DNA of 64,000 nucleotides from Planctomyces sp. SH-PL62 (GTDB lineage: Bacteria > Planctomycetota > Planctomycetia > Planctomycetales > Planctomycetaceae), in the NCBI GenBank assembly GCA_945905295.1, contig CAMDPX010000001.1, positions 105,410 through 169,409 of the forward strand. The letters are read 5' to 3'. The notes beneath the pieces were generated by a model. That model made no database searches. It worked only from the letters and a program-made list of their open reading frames with translations, and was not told the DNA's origin. A program made the position numbers and the translations under genes. This document shows, piece after piece, positions 49,785 to 59,249 of this stretch; the first letter of the stretch is position 1; each line of letters starts with the position of its first letter.

Positions 49785-51095
49785 TCACAGCAACTCGGAA
49801 ATCGGCTGGCCGCCTTCGGTCACGATCGGAATCGGTCGCCCTTGCGGATTGACCCAATGCGTCGCGAGGTCGATGCCCGCGTACTTGAACACCGTCGCGG
49901 CGAGATCTTGCGGACGCACGGGGCGATCCTTGATGTCGTAGCCGCGTGAGTCGGTGCTGCCGATCACCTGGCCGTGCTTCAGTCCGCCGCCGGCAAGGAT
50001 CATGCTCATGCAGTTCAGCCAGTGATCGCGGCCGGCATCCTTGGTCATGATCGGACCTCGGCCGAATTCGCCCATCATCAGCACAAGCGTCTTGTCGAGC
50101 AGTCCGCGCTGTTCGAGGTCCGTGACAAGGTGATAAATCGTGCGATCCACCGTCGGCAGAATCGGAGCGAGTCCTTTTTCGATGCCGCCCCAAGGCGGAA
50201 CGTTGTCGCCGTGGTTGTCGAAGTAGCCCCATCGCGCGCTGACCAACACGAACGTCACACCCGCCTCGACCAGCCTTCGCGCGAGCAGCGCCTTCTCGCC
50301 AACCGAATCGCGGCCGTAGGCGTCTCGCAATGAATCTTTTTCCTGGCTCAAGTCAAATGCTTTCGCGGCATGACCCGACGTGACGAGGTCCATCGCCTGA
50401 GCCGTGTAGCGATCGGCATTCGCCATCGTTTCGGTGCGATCGCGGTCGCGCAGGAGTTGATCAAATTGCCGACGCAACTCATCGCGATTGCCGAGCCGAT
50501 CCAACTGAATCCCCTGAGGTAGGGCGATTCGGCCGGCCAATTCGCCGCCGTCAACCGGAGCGAACTGCGAACCCATCTGCCCGGACTCCCAAACGTCCGC
50601 TTTCCAACTGGGAGCCAACCCGACAAACGCCGGCATGCGCGGATCGTTCGAGCCGCGAAACTTCGCGACCACCGAACCCATCGACGGATACCCGTCGCCG
50701 TCCCTGACCTTGTCCACCCGCCGAGCCAACGGGTTTCCCGCCTGCATCGTGATCGGCGTGTGATTGCTCGCCTTGCAATCGACCGACCGGATAATCGTCA
50801 GCTTATCCATGATCGAAGCTTGCTTCGGCAGATGTTCGGAGAGGCGGACCCCCGGCACGCACGACTCGATGGACGAGAACGGCCCCCGAATCTCGCGCGG
50901 CGCATCCGGTTTCGGATCCCACATGTCCAAATGACTAGGGCCACCAGAGAGCCAGAAGAGGATGATCGCTTTTCGATCCGACGCCTTGGCCGCTTCGTTC
51001 GCTCGCAACAACGCCGGCAGAGCCAGCCCACCGAAGCCGGTTAACCCTGTCTGAAGAAACCAGCGGCGCGAACCAATGCGAACAAGATCGTTCAT
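49785..51095 (-). CDS. DUF1501 secreted protein
   Basis: 436-residue exported protein of the DUF1501 family. It begins MNDLVRIGSRRWFLQTGLTGF, a twin-arginine-like signal with hydrophobic continuation; later landmarks are FWLSGGPSHLDMWDPKPDAP, SVDCKASNHTPITMQAGN, MMGEFGRGPIMTKDAGRDHW and RPQDLAATVFKYAG. ATG 51095 has GGAG-AAGAAG directly upstream, preferred to the TTG at 51107. It follows a second DUF1501 gene after 21 bp. Confidence 0.92.
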   Translation of the reverse strand: MNDLVRIGSRRWFLQTGLTGFGGLALPALLRANEAAKASDRKAIILFWLSGGPSHLDMWDPKPDAPREIRGPFSSIESCVPGVRLSEHLPKQASIMDKLTIIRSVDCKASNHTPITMQAGNPLARRVDKVRDGDGYPSMGSVVAKFRGSNDPRMPAFVGLAPSWKADVWESGQMGSQFAPVDGGELAGRIALPQGIQLDRLGNRDELRRQFDQLLRDRDRTETMANADRYTAQAMDLVTSGHAAKAFDLSQEKDSLRDAYGRDSVGEKALLARRLVEAGVTFVLVSARWGYFDNHGDNVPPWGGIEKGLAPILPTVDRTIYHLVTDLEQRGLLDKTLVLMMGEFGRGPIMTKDAGRDHWLNCMSMILAGGGLKHGQVIGSTDSRGYDIKDRPVRPQDLAATVFKYAGIDLATHWVNPQGRPIPIVTEGGQPISELL

Positions 51096-51116
51096 CTTCT
51101 TCTCCAACCCAGAGTG

Positions 51117-52493
51117 TTAGATCAATTCGGCAATCGGAGCGCCTTCATCCAGCATCGGAACCGGGCGGCCAGCAAAGTCTTTGAATGAAGTCGCCGGGTC
51201 GATACCCATGACGTGATAGACCGTCGCGAGGATGTCAGCCGGTTTGAGTGCTCGTTCCACCGGGAACTCTGCTTTCGAATTGGTGGCTCCGACGACCACG
51301 CCGCCTTTGAGGCCGCCGCCGGCCATCATCACGGAGATGGCGTTGCCCCAGTGGTCTCGGCCGGGGATGGCGATGCCGGGTTGGCCGTTGTTGATCTTCG
51401 GTGTGCGACCGAACTCGCCCATCACGATGACGAGCGTGCGATCAAGAATGCCGCGGACGTCGAGGTCGTCGATCAAAGCGGCGACTGCGCGATCGACCGC
51501 TTCCAGTTTGCCGCCGTGGCCTTTTTCGATATTCGAGTGATCGTCCCAGTGCGGCATATCGACGGTGGCGAACGTCGTGCCTGCTTCGACCAAACGCCGA
51601 GCCATCAGCGTGTAGCGGCCCCACGGGTTGTTGCCGTATTTGTCGATCGCCTTCGGGTCTTCCAAGTCGAGATTAAACGCCTCGCGAGCCTTTCCGCCCA
51701 GCACCATCGAGAACGCATCTTGCTGATACCGATCGACCGTCTTCATCAAGCCCGATTGATCCGCCTGCCGCTCGATCTGGTCGAGTCCACTGAGCAACGA
51801 CTGTCGATCACAGGCGCGAGTCGCTTCCAACTTGCCGAAACTGTCCAGGCACTTCGGTCGTCCGATTTTGTTTTGAGAAGTGAAGTGCAAGTACTTCTGC
51901 TCGGTGTCGACATCGAATGGGTTGTACGCCGCTCCGAGATACGCGGCACCCATGTAGCCGGGGAAGAGGTACACGCTCTGAGCGGCGGGCAGTCCAACAT
52001 ACGCCGGCATTCCCGCAACGTTCGGGCCGCGCAGCTTCGAGATGTATGCGCCGAATCCCGGATACTTCTGAGGCAAGCTGGCCGCGTTCGAGCCGAACCG
52101 TCCGGTCAGCATCCAGTGAGCACCCGCGAAGTGATCGCCGTTGTCGTGATGCACCGAGCGGACGAACGCCATCTTGTCGGCGAGCTTCGCGTGCAGGGGT
52201 AACGTCTCCGAAACGATCATGCCCGGCACGTTGGTCTGCAACGCACCGAACGGCCCACGATAATCGGACGGCGCTTGCGGTTTTGGATCATAGGTCTCCA
52301 ATTGACTAGGACCACCATCCAGCCAGATCAAGATGACCGACTTGTCGTTCTTCTCCGCCGCGCCGTGTGCCCGCAACCGCAGCAAGTCGCCGAGTGTCAG
52401 GCCGGACAAGCCGAGGAATCCGGCTTTGATTGCTGTCCGGCGCGACATGCCTTGGCAGTTGCTGGTCGGTCGGGCGTGTTCGATGGTCAGCAT
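51117..52493 (-). CDS. DUF1501 secreted protein
   Basis: 458-residue paralog of the downstream gene. Twin-arginine signal MSRRTAIKAGFLGLSGLTLG (about 17-36), then ILIWLDGGPSQLETYDPKPQ, SVHHDNGDHFAGAHWMLTGR, GEFGRTPKINNGQPGIAIP and GRDHWGNAISVMMAGGG. The two genes form a pair read from about 52.5 kb. GGAG stands 6 nt before ATG 52493. In many planctomycetes such genes follow a DUF1549/DUF1553 cytochrome gene; none is present here. Confidence 0.93.
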   Translation of the reverse strand: MLTIEHARPTSNCQGMSRRTAIKAGFLGLSGLTLGDLLRLRAHGAAEKNDKSVILIWLDGGPSQLETYDPKPQAPSDYRGPFGALQTNVPGMIVSETLPLHAKLADKMAFVRSVHHDNGDHFAGAHWMLTGRFGSNAASLPQKYPGFGAYISKLRGPNVAGMPAYVGLPAAQSVYLFPGYMGAAYLGAAYNPFDVDTEQKYLHFTSQNKIGRPKCLDSFGKLEATRACDRQSLLSGLDQIERQADQSGLMKTVDRYQQDAFSMVLGGKAREAFNLDLEDPKAIDKYGNNPWGRYTLMARRLVEAGTTFATVDMPHWDDHSNIEKGHGGKLEAVDRAVAALIDDLDVRGILDRTLVIVMGEFGRTPKINNGQPGIAIPGRDHWGNAISVMMAGGGLKGGVVVGATNSKAEFPVERALKPADILATVYHVMGIDPATSFKDFAGRPVPMLDEGAPIAELI

Positions 52494-52513
52494 GAATGTC
52501 TCCACCCAAGTTC

Positions 52514-52562
52514 GTAGCTCGGACGCCCACGTCCAAGAGACCGGACGTGGGCGTCCGGTCTA
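52514..52562. repeat. palindromic element, family J
   Basis: 21-nt arms (52514-52534, 52542-52562) with two mismatches, outer end GTAGCTCGGACGCCCACGTC, 7-nt loop. It stands 21 bp before the start of the DUF1501 gene, within its leader. Confidence 0.88.
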
Positions 52563-53158
52563 CGGTTTCTATAACAACAAATTAGAAAGCCCCGATGCGA
52601 GGATCGGACGATATCGTTCCGACCTTGAGCCGGTCAACGAGGCCCTTCACTCGCAAGTTTTCAAGAATCCGAAATCGAACCTTTTCGATCCACTGGCTGC
52701 CGGCATATCAAAATCGTTCATCTCGGTCATCGCTGCGGCGGGAATGAGTGGTTTTCCGTGACCAAAAGAAACTGGATACTCGCGGAGCTTCTCGTTGACA
52801 AATCGTCGAGTGAATTGGAAATTGCTCGGCGTGTTGCGAAGGTTGGCCAAAGTCGTAAGACCAAGTTGAATTCTCAGACAAAAAGAAGATTCGCCTTCAT
52901 CTTGGCTTAAGGATTTCGCTCTTAACCTTCACAAGTCTGGAGAATTCATCGTCGGATGATTCCAAAACAAGCAGTGGTGCCTGCTTGGAGTTGGATTGCT
53001 GGTTGTCATCGAAGCGTGGTCCTTGACTGGCCGTGAGTAGATGTCGCACGATCCGTGCACTGGCGCTTTCAGTTTGAGACTACTTCCGTTGATTCGCACG
53101 GAATGATCTGTCAGTCACGTCACTTCGGTTACCTTTTCATTTCCCAAGAGGTGTAATC
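52563..53158. other. 596-bp gap, lower GC, nothing coding recognised
   Basis: The stretch between the DUF1501 promoter region and the DUF1559 gene is visibly less GC-rich than its surroundings. It contains only short frames (e.g. 52758-52910 plus, 51 codons; 52647-52850 minus) with no similarity I recognise. A gene remnant or transferred segment is possible. The promoter of the DUF1559 gene is expected in its right end; AAGAGGTG precedes the ATG by 6 nt. Confidence 0.45.
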
Positions 53159-54253
53159 ATGAAATTGAGATTACGGTCGCGTCTGCGAGGATTCACGCTC
53201 ATCGAGCTGCTCGTCGTTATCGCGATCATTGCGGTTCTGATCGCGCTGCTGTTGCCGGCTGTCCAACAGGCCCGCGAAGCCGCGCGTCGTGCGGATTGCA
53301 AAAGCAAACTCAAACAGATCGGGTTGGCGGTTCATAACTATGAGCAGGCTTTTAAGGTGTTTCCGCCCGGAGACATCAATGCCAATCGCATTGCGGGAAT
53401 CACAGAGAATTCGACGGTTGCGACGACCAATCAAGCTGTCAAAAACCATGTTGTCACACTGACTCTTCTGCCTTATCTCGACCAGGCACCGCTCTTCAAG
53501 CAGTTCAATATGAATTTGGCGTCCGGACCAGCACTCCATGCCGGCAACACGGTTGGCATTGCCGGGGGATGGCCGAACGTAAATACGGGCCTGCGCGACA
53601 AAGCTCTTTCGGTCTACCTGTGTGCTTCGGACGACGTCGGCAACTCCTTGTTTAGTGACGCCGAGGTTCAGCACTACAACACGGGCGGAAGTGTCGGCCG
53701 CACCAACTATCTGCCGTGTGGCGGCAGCCGAGGTTGGAGTACCAATTCGGCATACCCAGTGCGAAACGGCAACCGTACGCTGCCGAATGAAATGACCAAT
53801 ATTCAAGACTTTGGCTGCTTTGGCCATAACGGTGCCGCGACGATTGCGACGATCAAAGACGGGACGTCCAACGTGACCATGTTCGGCGAGGCTCGCCAGG
53901 GGATTGGAACGAATACGGTTAAGGGGATCGTCAATGTCGATCACTCCGCGGCCTGGAGCTGCTATACGTGGATCAGCAACTTCATTTCAGTGCATCCGAA
54001 CGCGACCGCGGGCGGGCACTGCGATAACCGCCGGTATCACATCAATGGACCCCGAGACACCGCCGGATTGGCTGGCTGTGGTGCGACGACGCTTGTGAGT
54101 CATCATGGTGGTACTGCGACGAGCGCCCATACCGGCGGCGCGCATTTCGTCATGGCGGATGGAGCGGTGAGATTCATCAGTGAATCCATTGATCACAGCC
54201 TCTACGGGCTGATCAATTTTGCGGCCGATGGTAGACCCGTTGGTAACTTCTAA
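53159..54253 (+). CDS. DUF1559 protein with prepilin-type N-terminus
   Basis: 364-residue exported protein typical of planctomycetes. The start has a pilin signal: [20 protein letters not shown], with predicted cleavage after Gly11 and Glu16 at +5. The following [20 protein letters not shown] is the DUF1559 helix; the C-terminal [18 protein letters not shown] is the conserved H-x9-DG region. Such proteins may form pseudopili or surface fibres; function is unknown. Its transcript ends at the hairpin 54285-54318 but the lipoprotein follows at 54392. Confidence 0.94.
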   Translation: MKLRLRSRLRGFTLIELLVVIAIIAVLIALLLPAVQQAREAARRADCKSKLKQIGLAVHNYEQAFKVFPPGDINANRIAGITENSTVATTNQAVKNHVVTLTLLPYLDQAPLFKQFNMNLASGPALHAGNTVGIAGGWPNVNTGLRDKALSVYLCASDDVGNSLFSDAEVQHYNTGGSVGRTNYLPCGGSRGWSTNSAYPVRNGNRTLPNEMTNIQDFGCFGHNGAATIATIKDGTSNVTMFGEARQGIGTNTVKGIVNVDHSAAWSCYTWISNFISVHPNATAGGHCDNRRYHINGPRDTAGLAGCGATTLVSHHGGTATSAHTGGAHFVMADGAVRFISESIDHSLYGLINFAADGRPVGNF

Positions 54254-54284
54254 GCACTCAACAGAATCCGAGTTTTGTTTGCAG

Positions 54285-54318
54285 CGCTGGCGTCTTCGTG
54301 TGAGACGCCAGCGTTTCT
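54285..54318 (+). terminator. hairpin after DUF1559 gene
   Basis: An 11-bp perfect stem (CGCTGGCGTCT with AGACGCCAGCG) is followed by TTTCTTGT, a weak T-run. It may reduce rather than stop transcription into the lipoprotein gene. Confidence 0.7.
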
Positions 54319-54391
54319 TGTCGGTGGGTCAAAAAGTTTTCGTCACCCATCTCAGAAGCCCTTACGATTCGTGGCCCCAAGGAGCGAAATT

Positions 54392-54601
54392 ATGCGAATG
54401 GGAAAAATGTTGCGGTTCCTGATGCTGCCGTTAGTCCTCTTGAGTTTGACTCTCATGATGTCGGGTTGCGGAGGAGGGGGAGGAGGAGGCAAAGATGCGG
54501 GGGTGTCACTTCCGCCAGCCCAAGATACAACGCTGGATCCGTCAAAGGACTCCACGATGACTGGTGGCGCCGATCCGAATGCCCCAGCGATCCCGAAATG
54601 A
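54392..54601 (+). CDS. small lipoprotein behind DUF1559 gene
   Basis: 69-residue lipoprotein: basic start, hydrophobic core and lipobox LMMSGC (Cys26), then a poly-Gly stretch (seven Gly after the Cys) and a Pro/Asp-rich tail (SLPPAQDTTLDPSKDST). Small lipoproteins like this follow DUF1559 genes frequently in planctomycetes. AAGGAG stands 7 nt before ATG 54392. It probably anchors to or stabilises the surface structure; inferred. Confidence 0.8.
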   Translation: MRMGKMLRFLMLPLVLLSLTLMMSGCGGGGGGGKDAGVSLPPAQDTTLDPSKDSTMTGGADPNAPAIPK

Positions 54602-54692
54602 TCGCGATCCGAGCAACCGTGATGCCTTGCGCATCAAGTGCGGTGAGAGTTTGAAATACGCTTGGCCAACGAGCCGCGAAAAGTGAAATAAA

Positions 54693-54768
54693 AACCAGCA
54701 CGACGTGCAACTGAGTGGTGCTTCTACAAAGAACCACTCGTTTGCAAGTCGTGCTGGTTTCGTTTTTT
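54693..54768. terminator. long bidirectional hairpin terminator
   Basis: 18-nt arms (54693-54710, 54742-54759; AACCAGCACGAC... ) with an inner GAGTGGT/ACCACTC stem and T-rich 3' end (TTTCGTTTTTT). It separates the lipoprotein gene from the convergent CRTAC1 gene. Confidence 0.85.
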
Positions 54769-54780
54769 GAATAATCTCGA

Positions 54781-56625
54781 TTAGGGAGCTTGCGGTTGTG
54801 ATGCGGCATCTCGACCAGTTGGTGTCCCAGTCCCCTCGATCAGTTGTAGATTGCCTTGGCGATCAGGAACCGCGTTCTTCCAGACTTCGATCCGGCCGCC
54901 TGACCAAACGACCTGAATCTCATCAATGGCTGTCGAGTTTCCTGTCGCCAACAGAACTCGCGGATCATGGCTTGCTTGGTAACTCCCGCCGGAGGGGACA
55001 TGTGCGACTTGGCGGGCTTGTCCCGTGATGCACGTGACGCGGCACCCCAGAGCTTGGCGTGAAGATCGTGTCCCGATGAGATTTAATCGGACGCTCTGGC
55101 ATGCGCGATCGCAATCGTTTCGCAGCACGGCCGGAGGTGCGGTCAAATGCGTGACGACGAGGTCAGCATCGCCGTCGTTGTCGAGATCGCCGTACGCAAC
55201 GGATCGGCCCAACCAACGCTGGCGGAAGTAGTCACCCGATTGCGCCGAAACGTCCGCAAAGCGCCGGCCCTGATGATTCCAGAGTAACTGCGGATGCATT
55301 TTGTATTCGTGTTCTGGCCCCAGCGAAGTTAAGTCCCAGATGTGGCCGTTGGCGACGAACATGTCGGGCCATGTATCGAGGTTGAAGTCGGCCAATACGA
55401 CGCCGAACCCCAGCGGTGATCGCGAAACGAGATCGACTCCCAAGGCTGTATTGGTGGCTGCAAAACCAGCCGGGCCAAGATTCGCGAACACGTCATTGAC
55501 CTGATTCCGGAAATTCGTGACGCAAAGATCCAGATGCCCATTGCGATCGTAGTCCGCACAGGCGACTCCCATCCCGGCACCGACTGTCCCGTCGTTGCTG
55601 ACGGCGACTCCCTCCAGGACTCCGACTTCTTCAAAGCGCAGGCCACCCAGATTGCGGAACAGAAAATTGGGAGACGTGTCGTTGGCCACATAGATGTCGA
55701 GCCGGCCGTCCCCATTTAGGTCGGCGATGGCCAGGGCCAAACCCTTGCCATCCGGCACGCGAGCGATGCCGGCCGCCTTACCAACCTCGTCAAATTGTCC
55801 GCTGCCCGTATTTCGATACAACAAGTCCGCTTGTCCGGTCCGCTCGATGGGACTGCACGACGTGATGATTTCGGGATGACCGAGCGGATGACAGGGCGGC
55901 TCATTTGGGGACCAATCCACATAGGTCACAACGTACAAGTCCAGCAGACCGTCGCCGTCCAGGTCGGCAAATGCGGCGCTCGTGCCCCAGCGGTCGCTGC
56001 CGACTCCGGCCTCCTCGGTGACCTCGGCAAACGTCCCGTCGCCATTGTTGCGCCACAGTCGATCGCGACCATAAGAGGCTACAAACAGGTCACAGAATCC
56101 GTCGTTGTCATAGTCCCCCGCGGCACAACCCATTCCAAATCCGTGCGCGACCAAGTGTGACGGGATCGTCACCTCTTCATACTGGAAGTTTCCCACGGCT
56201 CGATAAAGCCGGTTCGACTGGCTCAGTTCTGTGGCTGGCATTTGAAAGTGCGAACCGTTGACGAAGAACAAATCGAGTTGTCCATCTTGGTCATAATCGA
56301 ACAAGCCGACTCCGCCGCCGTTTTGGTCGGTCATGTATTTCTCGCTGCTTGGCGAACCGTAATAAACGAAGTCGATCCCCGTTTGCGGAGTCATCCATTC
56401 AAAATGAAATGGCGACTTTTCCGGTGCGGGATTCCCGCGTTGTCCGTCGCCGTCTCCCTCCGTGTGCTTGGCTGAACCGATCGGGCGGCCTGCTGGCGAG
56501 TCCACGGGTTTTTCAGACCACGGACGAAGAAAAAACAGACTCGCTGCCGCAACGAGTACCAAGACGAGAACGATCAATCCCCTGGTTGCCTTGTGGCGAG
56601 CGGAAGTTGGGGAGCCTCTTGTCAT
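54781..56625 (-). CDS. CRTAC1/ASPIC-UnbV propeller protein, membrane-anchored
   Basis: 614-residue protein: one N-terminal helix (about 16-33), linker, then a seven-bladed FG-GAP-type propeller with many calcium-loop motifs (LFDYDQDGQLDLFFVNG, AAGDYDNDGFCDLFVASYG, FADLDGDGLLDLYVV, AYGDLDNDGDADLVVTH) and the ASPIC/UnbV C-terminal region (about 515-590, GCRVTCITGQARQVAHV, SGGSYQASHDPRVLL). The domain is found in cartilage acidic protein 1 and in planctomycete surface proteins. It is 39 bp behind the TPR gene on the same strand and has a paralog at 59250. Confidence 0.9.
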   Translation of the reverse strand: MTRGSPTSARHKATRGLIVLVLVLVAAASLFFLRPWSEKPVDSPAGRPIGSAKHTEGDGDGQRGNPAPEKSPFHFEWMTPQTGIDFVYYGSPSSEKYMTDQNGGGVGLFDYDQDGQLDLFFVNGSHFQMPATELSQSNRLYRAVGNFQYEEVTIPSHLVAHGFGMGCAAGDYDNDGFCDLFVASYGRDRLWRNNGDGTFAEVTEEAGVGSDRWGTSAAFADLDGDGLLDLYVVTYVDWSPNEPPCHPLGHPEIITSCSPIERTGQADLLYRNTGSGQFDEVGKAAGIARVPDGKGLALAIADLNGDGRLDIYVANDTSPNFLFRNLGGLRFEEVGVLEGVAVSNDGTVGAGMGVACADYDRNGHLDLCVTNFRNQVNDVFANLGPAGFAATNTALGVDLVSRSPLGFGVVLADFNLDTWPDMFVANGHIWDLTSLGPEHEYKMHPQLLWNHQGRRFADVSAQSGDYFRQRWLGRSVAYGDLDNDGDADLVVTHLTAPPAVLRNDCDRACQSVRLNLIGTRSSRQALGCRVTCITGQARQVAHVPSGGSYQASHDPRVLLATGNSTAIDEIQVVWSGGRIEVWKNAVPDRQGNLQLIEGTGTPTGRDAASQPQAP

Positions 56626-56664
56626 GAAACACCGGCTGAGAAAGTTGGGTGATCCCCGCTCCGA

Positions 56665-57864
56665 TTACGGCGTGAGGTTCGAAGGCTGAACTGGAACGAT
56701 TAACTGGCTGACTCGTCGCCAACCACTGGCTTGTTTGAGATGTCCCAACCGTTCCAGTAAGTCGGCAATTTCCAAGCAGTGGTCTGGGCTGGGGTGCGTA
56801 CGGTCGAATTTATGCGAAAGAAGTACCAACTGCTTGCGGTCCTCGGCGAGTTGAGACGCACGCAGTGCGGCGGTTCGAGCACCCTCAATTCGTCCCAGGC
56901 GGCGCAGTAAGGTCGCCTGCATCAAGAGGTAGGTTTCGTCGTCAGGACGCAGCGTCAAAGCCTTTTGCAAATAGGAATTCGCCTCTTCCAATTGGTTGGA
57001 ATGGTCAGCGATGCGGCAGAGGAGAAACCAGTATCGATCGTCCTCGATCGGCTTCACTGACTCGATCTTCGACAAGCGTTGGGCGGATACCACGTCACCG
57101 CGATTAAAAAAAAACTCGGCGGCCAGGAGGCGTGTCATGAAATCCTGCGGTTGGAGTCGCAAAGCGTCTTCAAGCTGAGTCTGTGCCTGTTCTGTTTTTC
57201 CCATCATCGAATACGCGCGGGCCAACGCCAGAACGACTGCTGGCTGGCGCGGATGCTGGCGATCAGCCGCTTCCAATACGGGGATGGCTTCATGAGGTGT
57301 CGCGGTTTTGACTTCCAATTCCAACAGGAGCGGCAAGGCCCCAAAGTCATCCCAGCCGCGGCTCCAAAATTCCAACAGCAGCGTGGTCGCCTCGCGTTGA
57401 CGAAGCAGCTTGAGATTCAAACGGACGAGTTCCTCACAGGTGACGACGGATCGCGGAAAGAGTTCCAAATGCCGCCGCAACACGGACAGAGCGCGATCAA
57501 ACTGTTTGTCATGGTTCAGTGAAGACGCCAGCGCGATTCCGCCTTGCTCGAATTGTTCGCTGGTGTCCAGGATGCGATCCAAGACTGCGATCGCTTCCGG
57601 GAACTTTCGGTCCGCGTTGAGACTAATCCCGGTGATCAGCAGCGCCTGGTCCTGTTGCGGCTCAAACCAGAGCAGCGTTTTCAGAGAGTCGCGCGCACGG
57701 GCGTTGTCCCTCTGCCGCAGCGAGCGTTCCGCTTCGCGGATCAAGCTGGCGGAATTCACATGCACCCGCCAACGCAGGCCGCAATAGCCGATGACCACAG
57801 CCGCCGCGAGCACACAACCAGCCAGCGTTTTTCCGTACTTGATGCGGTGCAGAATGCGAATCAC
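56665..57864 (-). CDS. membrane-anchored TPR protein
   Basis: 399-residue protein with an N-terminal helix (LAGCVLAAAVVIGYCGLRW, about 14-32) and TPR-type helical repeats through the rest (e.g. AIAVLDRILDTSEQFEQGG, AVVLALARAYSMMGKTEQAQ, LEEANSYLQKALTLRPDDE). The arrangement exposes the repeats outside the cytoplasmic membrane. Partner gene CRTAC1 follows. A paralogous pair faces it head to head across 78 bp. TPRs mediate protein contacts; the partner is unknown. Confidence 0.87.
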   Translation of the reverse strand: MIRILHRIKYGKTLAGCVLAAAVVIGYCGLRWRVHVNSASLIREAERSLRQRDNARARDSLKTLLWFEPQQDQALLITGISLNADRKFPEAIAVLDRILDTSEQFEQGGIALASSLNHDKQFDRALSVLRRHLELFPRSVVTCEELVRLNLKLLRQREATTLLLEFWSRGWDDFGALPLLLELEVKTATPHEAIPVLEAADRQHPRQPAVVLALARAYSMMGKTEQAQTQLEDALRLQPQDFMTRLLAAEFFFNRGDVVSAQRLSKIESVKPIEDDRYWFLLCRIADHSNQLEEANSYLQKALTLRPDDETYLLMQATLLRRLGRIEGARTAALRASQLAEDRKQLVLLSHKFDRTHPSPDHCLEIADLLERLGHLKQASGWRRVSQLIVPVQPSNLTP

Positions 57865-57942
57865 CTCCCATCGCGCAGAATCTGTTCGCTTCGTTGCGAT
57901 GTGGCTAGGATGGTAGCCGACGATTGGGAACGTGTGAAGAAA

Positions 57943-59244
57943 ATGGCGACGGCGTCAATTGAGTCGCAGCAATCCGGTGTCCCTGAGCGTTCGGAGTTTC
58001 TCTCAGCCATGCGATTTCGTCTCGTCGCAATCATCGTGGTGTTGCTCTTGGCCGTGATGGGACTGGGCTATGTCGCCGTCGGGGCTTCTGTCCGAAGTTC
58101 ATCCGACAGCACGTTACGAACAGCGGCCTTGTACGCAATGAAGGGCAAGCCGGATCAGGCTCGTGAGGAGCTCAAATGGCTGCTGTGGTTTGAACCGCGC
58201 CATCCGGCCGCCGTCCATTTGACGGCGATCAGCTATCTGAAGCAGAACAATCTGCCGGCGGCGATGGAACAGTTGCGAGTCATCGGCGAGGACTCTGCGT
58301 TGCATGAGAATGCGCAGAGCCTGCTGGCGAGTGCGTTACTCGCCGACCAGCAACTTGACCAAGCCGAGGTCGTGCTGAGCAATCATCTGCGGCGCTATCC
58401 GAAGTCCGTTGTGGCGCGCCGGCAATTGTTTGGGATTTTTCTCACGGAAATGCGTTCGCGAGATGCCATTCGCGTTCAGGAAGAGTATCTCCGTGAATCG
58501 GCATCCGATCGGCTCTCGCAGTCCGATCGCCTGTTGATGCTGCGCGATTTGGCGACGTCCGAATTTCATCCTCCGGCCCCTCAGGCCTGCTTGAAGACTT
58601 TGCAGTTGGCTCTCGAACGGCATCCCGAACAGCCGCAGGTCGAGTTGGCGTTGGGACGCTGTTACTTGCGAGTTGGAAACACGGAGGAAGCCATCCCTCT
58701 GTTGCGGAAGGGACTCGCTCGTGACAATCACGCTCCCGAACCTCGGTTTCTCTCCTGCGAACTGTGGATTGCCAATGATGATCCTGATCGTGCGGAATTG
58801 GTGTTGCTCAATGGGTCTGAGAGCCCGTCGGGGCCGGCGGCCCACGACACGGATGTGCTCGAAAAGGACGATCGGTTCTGGGAATTGCGGTGCCAGATCG
58901 CCGAGTCTCGCAATGATTTGGACCGTGCTCTGAATGACATCGACCAGGCGGCAATGATCCGGCCATTCAGCAAGGACCATGTTGCGAGACGCGCGCGACT
59001 GTTGCAGCGGTTGCAACGCACTGCGGAAGCTCAGCAAGCCTACACTCGCTCCCACGAGTTGGCTCGGGCCGAGTTGGACTTGTGGAAGCTGTCGCTCGAT
59101 CTGGGAACACGTAATCCCACTCCGGAGGAATGTGAGCAAATGGCTCTGCATTACACTTCGCTTGGAAAAAATCTGCCGGCGGACTGTTGGCGTCAATTAG
59201 GCCGACAAGTCGCGACGGAGACCTCGCCCGGAGCAGGCCGGTAA
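57943..59244 (+). CDS. membrane-anchored TPR protein, divergent paralog
   Basis: 433-residue counterpart of the gene at 56665. A helix (about 28-45, VAIIVVLLLAVMGLGYVAVG) is followed by TPR-like repeats; shared phrases with the paralog include LLWFEPR and a matching order of repeats (AREELKWLLWFEPRHPAAVH; PQVELALGRCYLRVGNTEEA; DDRFWELRCQIAESRNDLDR). The start is uncertain: ATG 57943 has GAAGAAA upstream, while ATG 57910 and ATG 58009 are alternatives. The CRTAC1 gene follows after 5 bp. Confidence 0.85.
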   Translation: MATASIESQQSGVPERSEFLSAMRFRLVAIIVVLLLAVMGLGYVAVGASVRSSSDSTLRTAALYAMKGKPDQAREELKWLLWFEPRHPAAVHLTAISYLKQNNLPAAMEQLRVIGEDSALHENAQSLLASALLADQQLDQAEVVLSNHLRRYPKSVVARRQLFGIFLTEMRSRDAIRVQEEYLRESASDRLSQSDRLLMLRDLATSEFHPPAPQACLKTLQLALERHPEQPQVELALGRCYLRVGNTEEAIPLLRKGLARDNHAPEPRFLSCELWIANDDPDRAELVLLNGSESPSGPAAHDTDVLEKDDRFWELRCQIAESRNDLDRALNDIDQAAMIRPFSKDHVARRARLLQRLQRTAEAQQAYTRSHELARAELDLWKLSLDLGTRNPTPEECEQMALHYTSLGKNLPADCWRQLGRQVATETSPGAGR

Positions 59245-59249
59245 TCCCA

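Noticed and set aside
52758-52910. 51-codon plus-strand frame in the low-GC gap
   Set aside because: Basic helix-like sequence without a ribosome site or recognised family; too little to call a gene.
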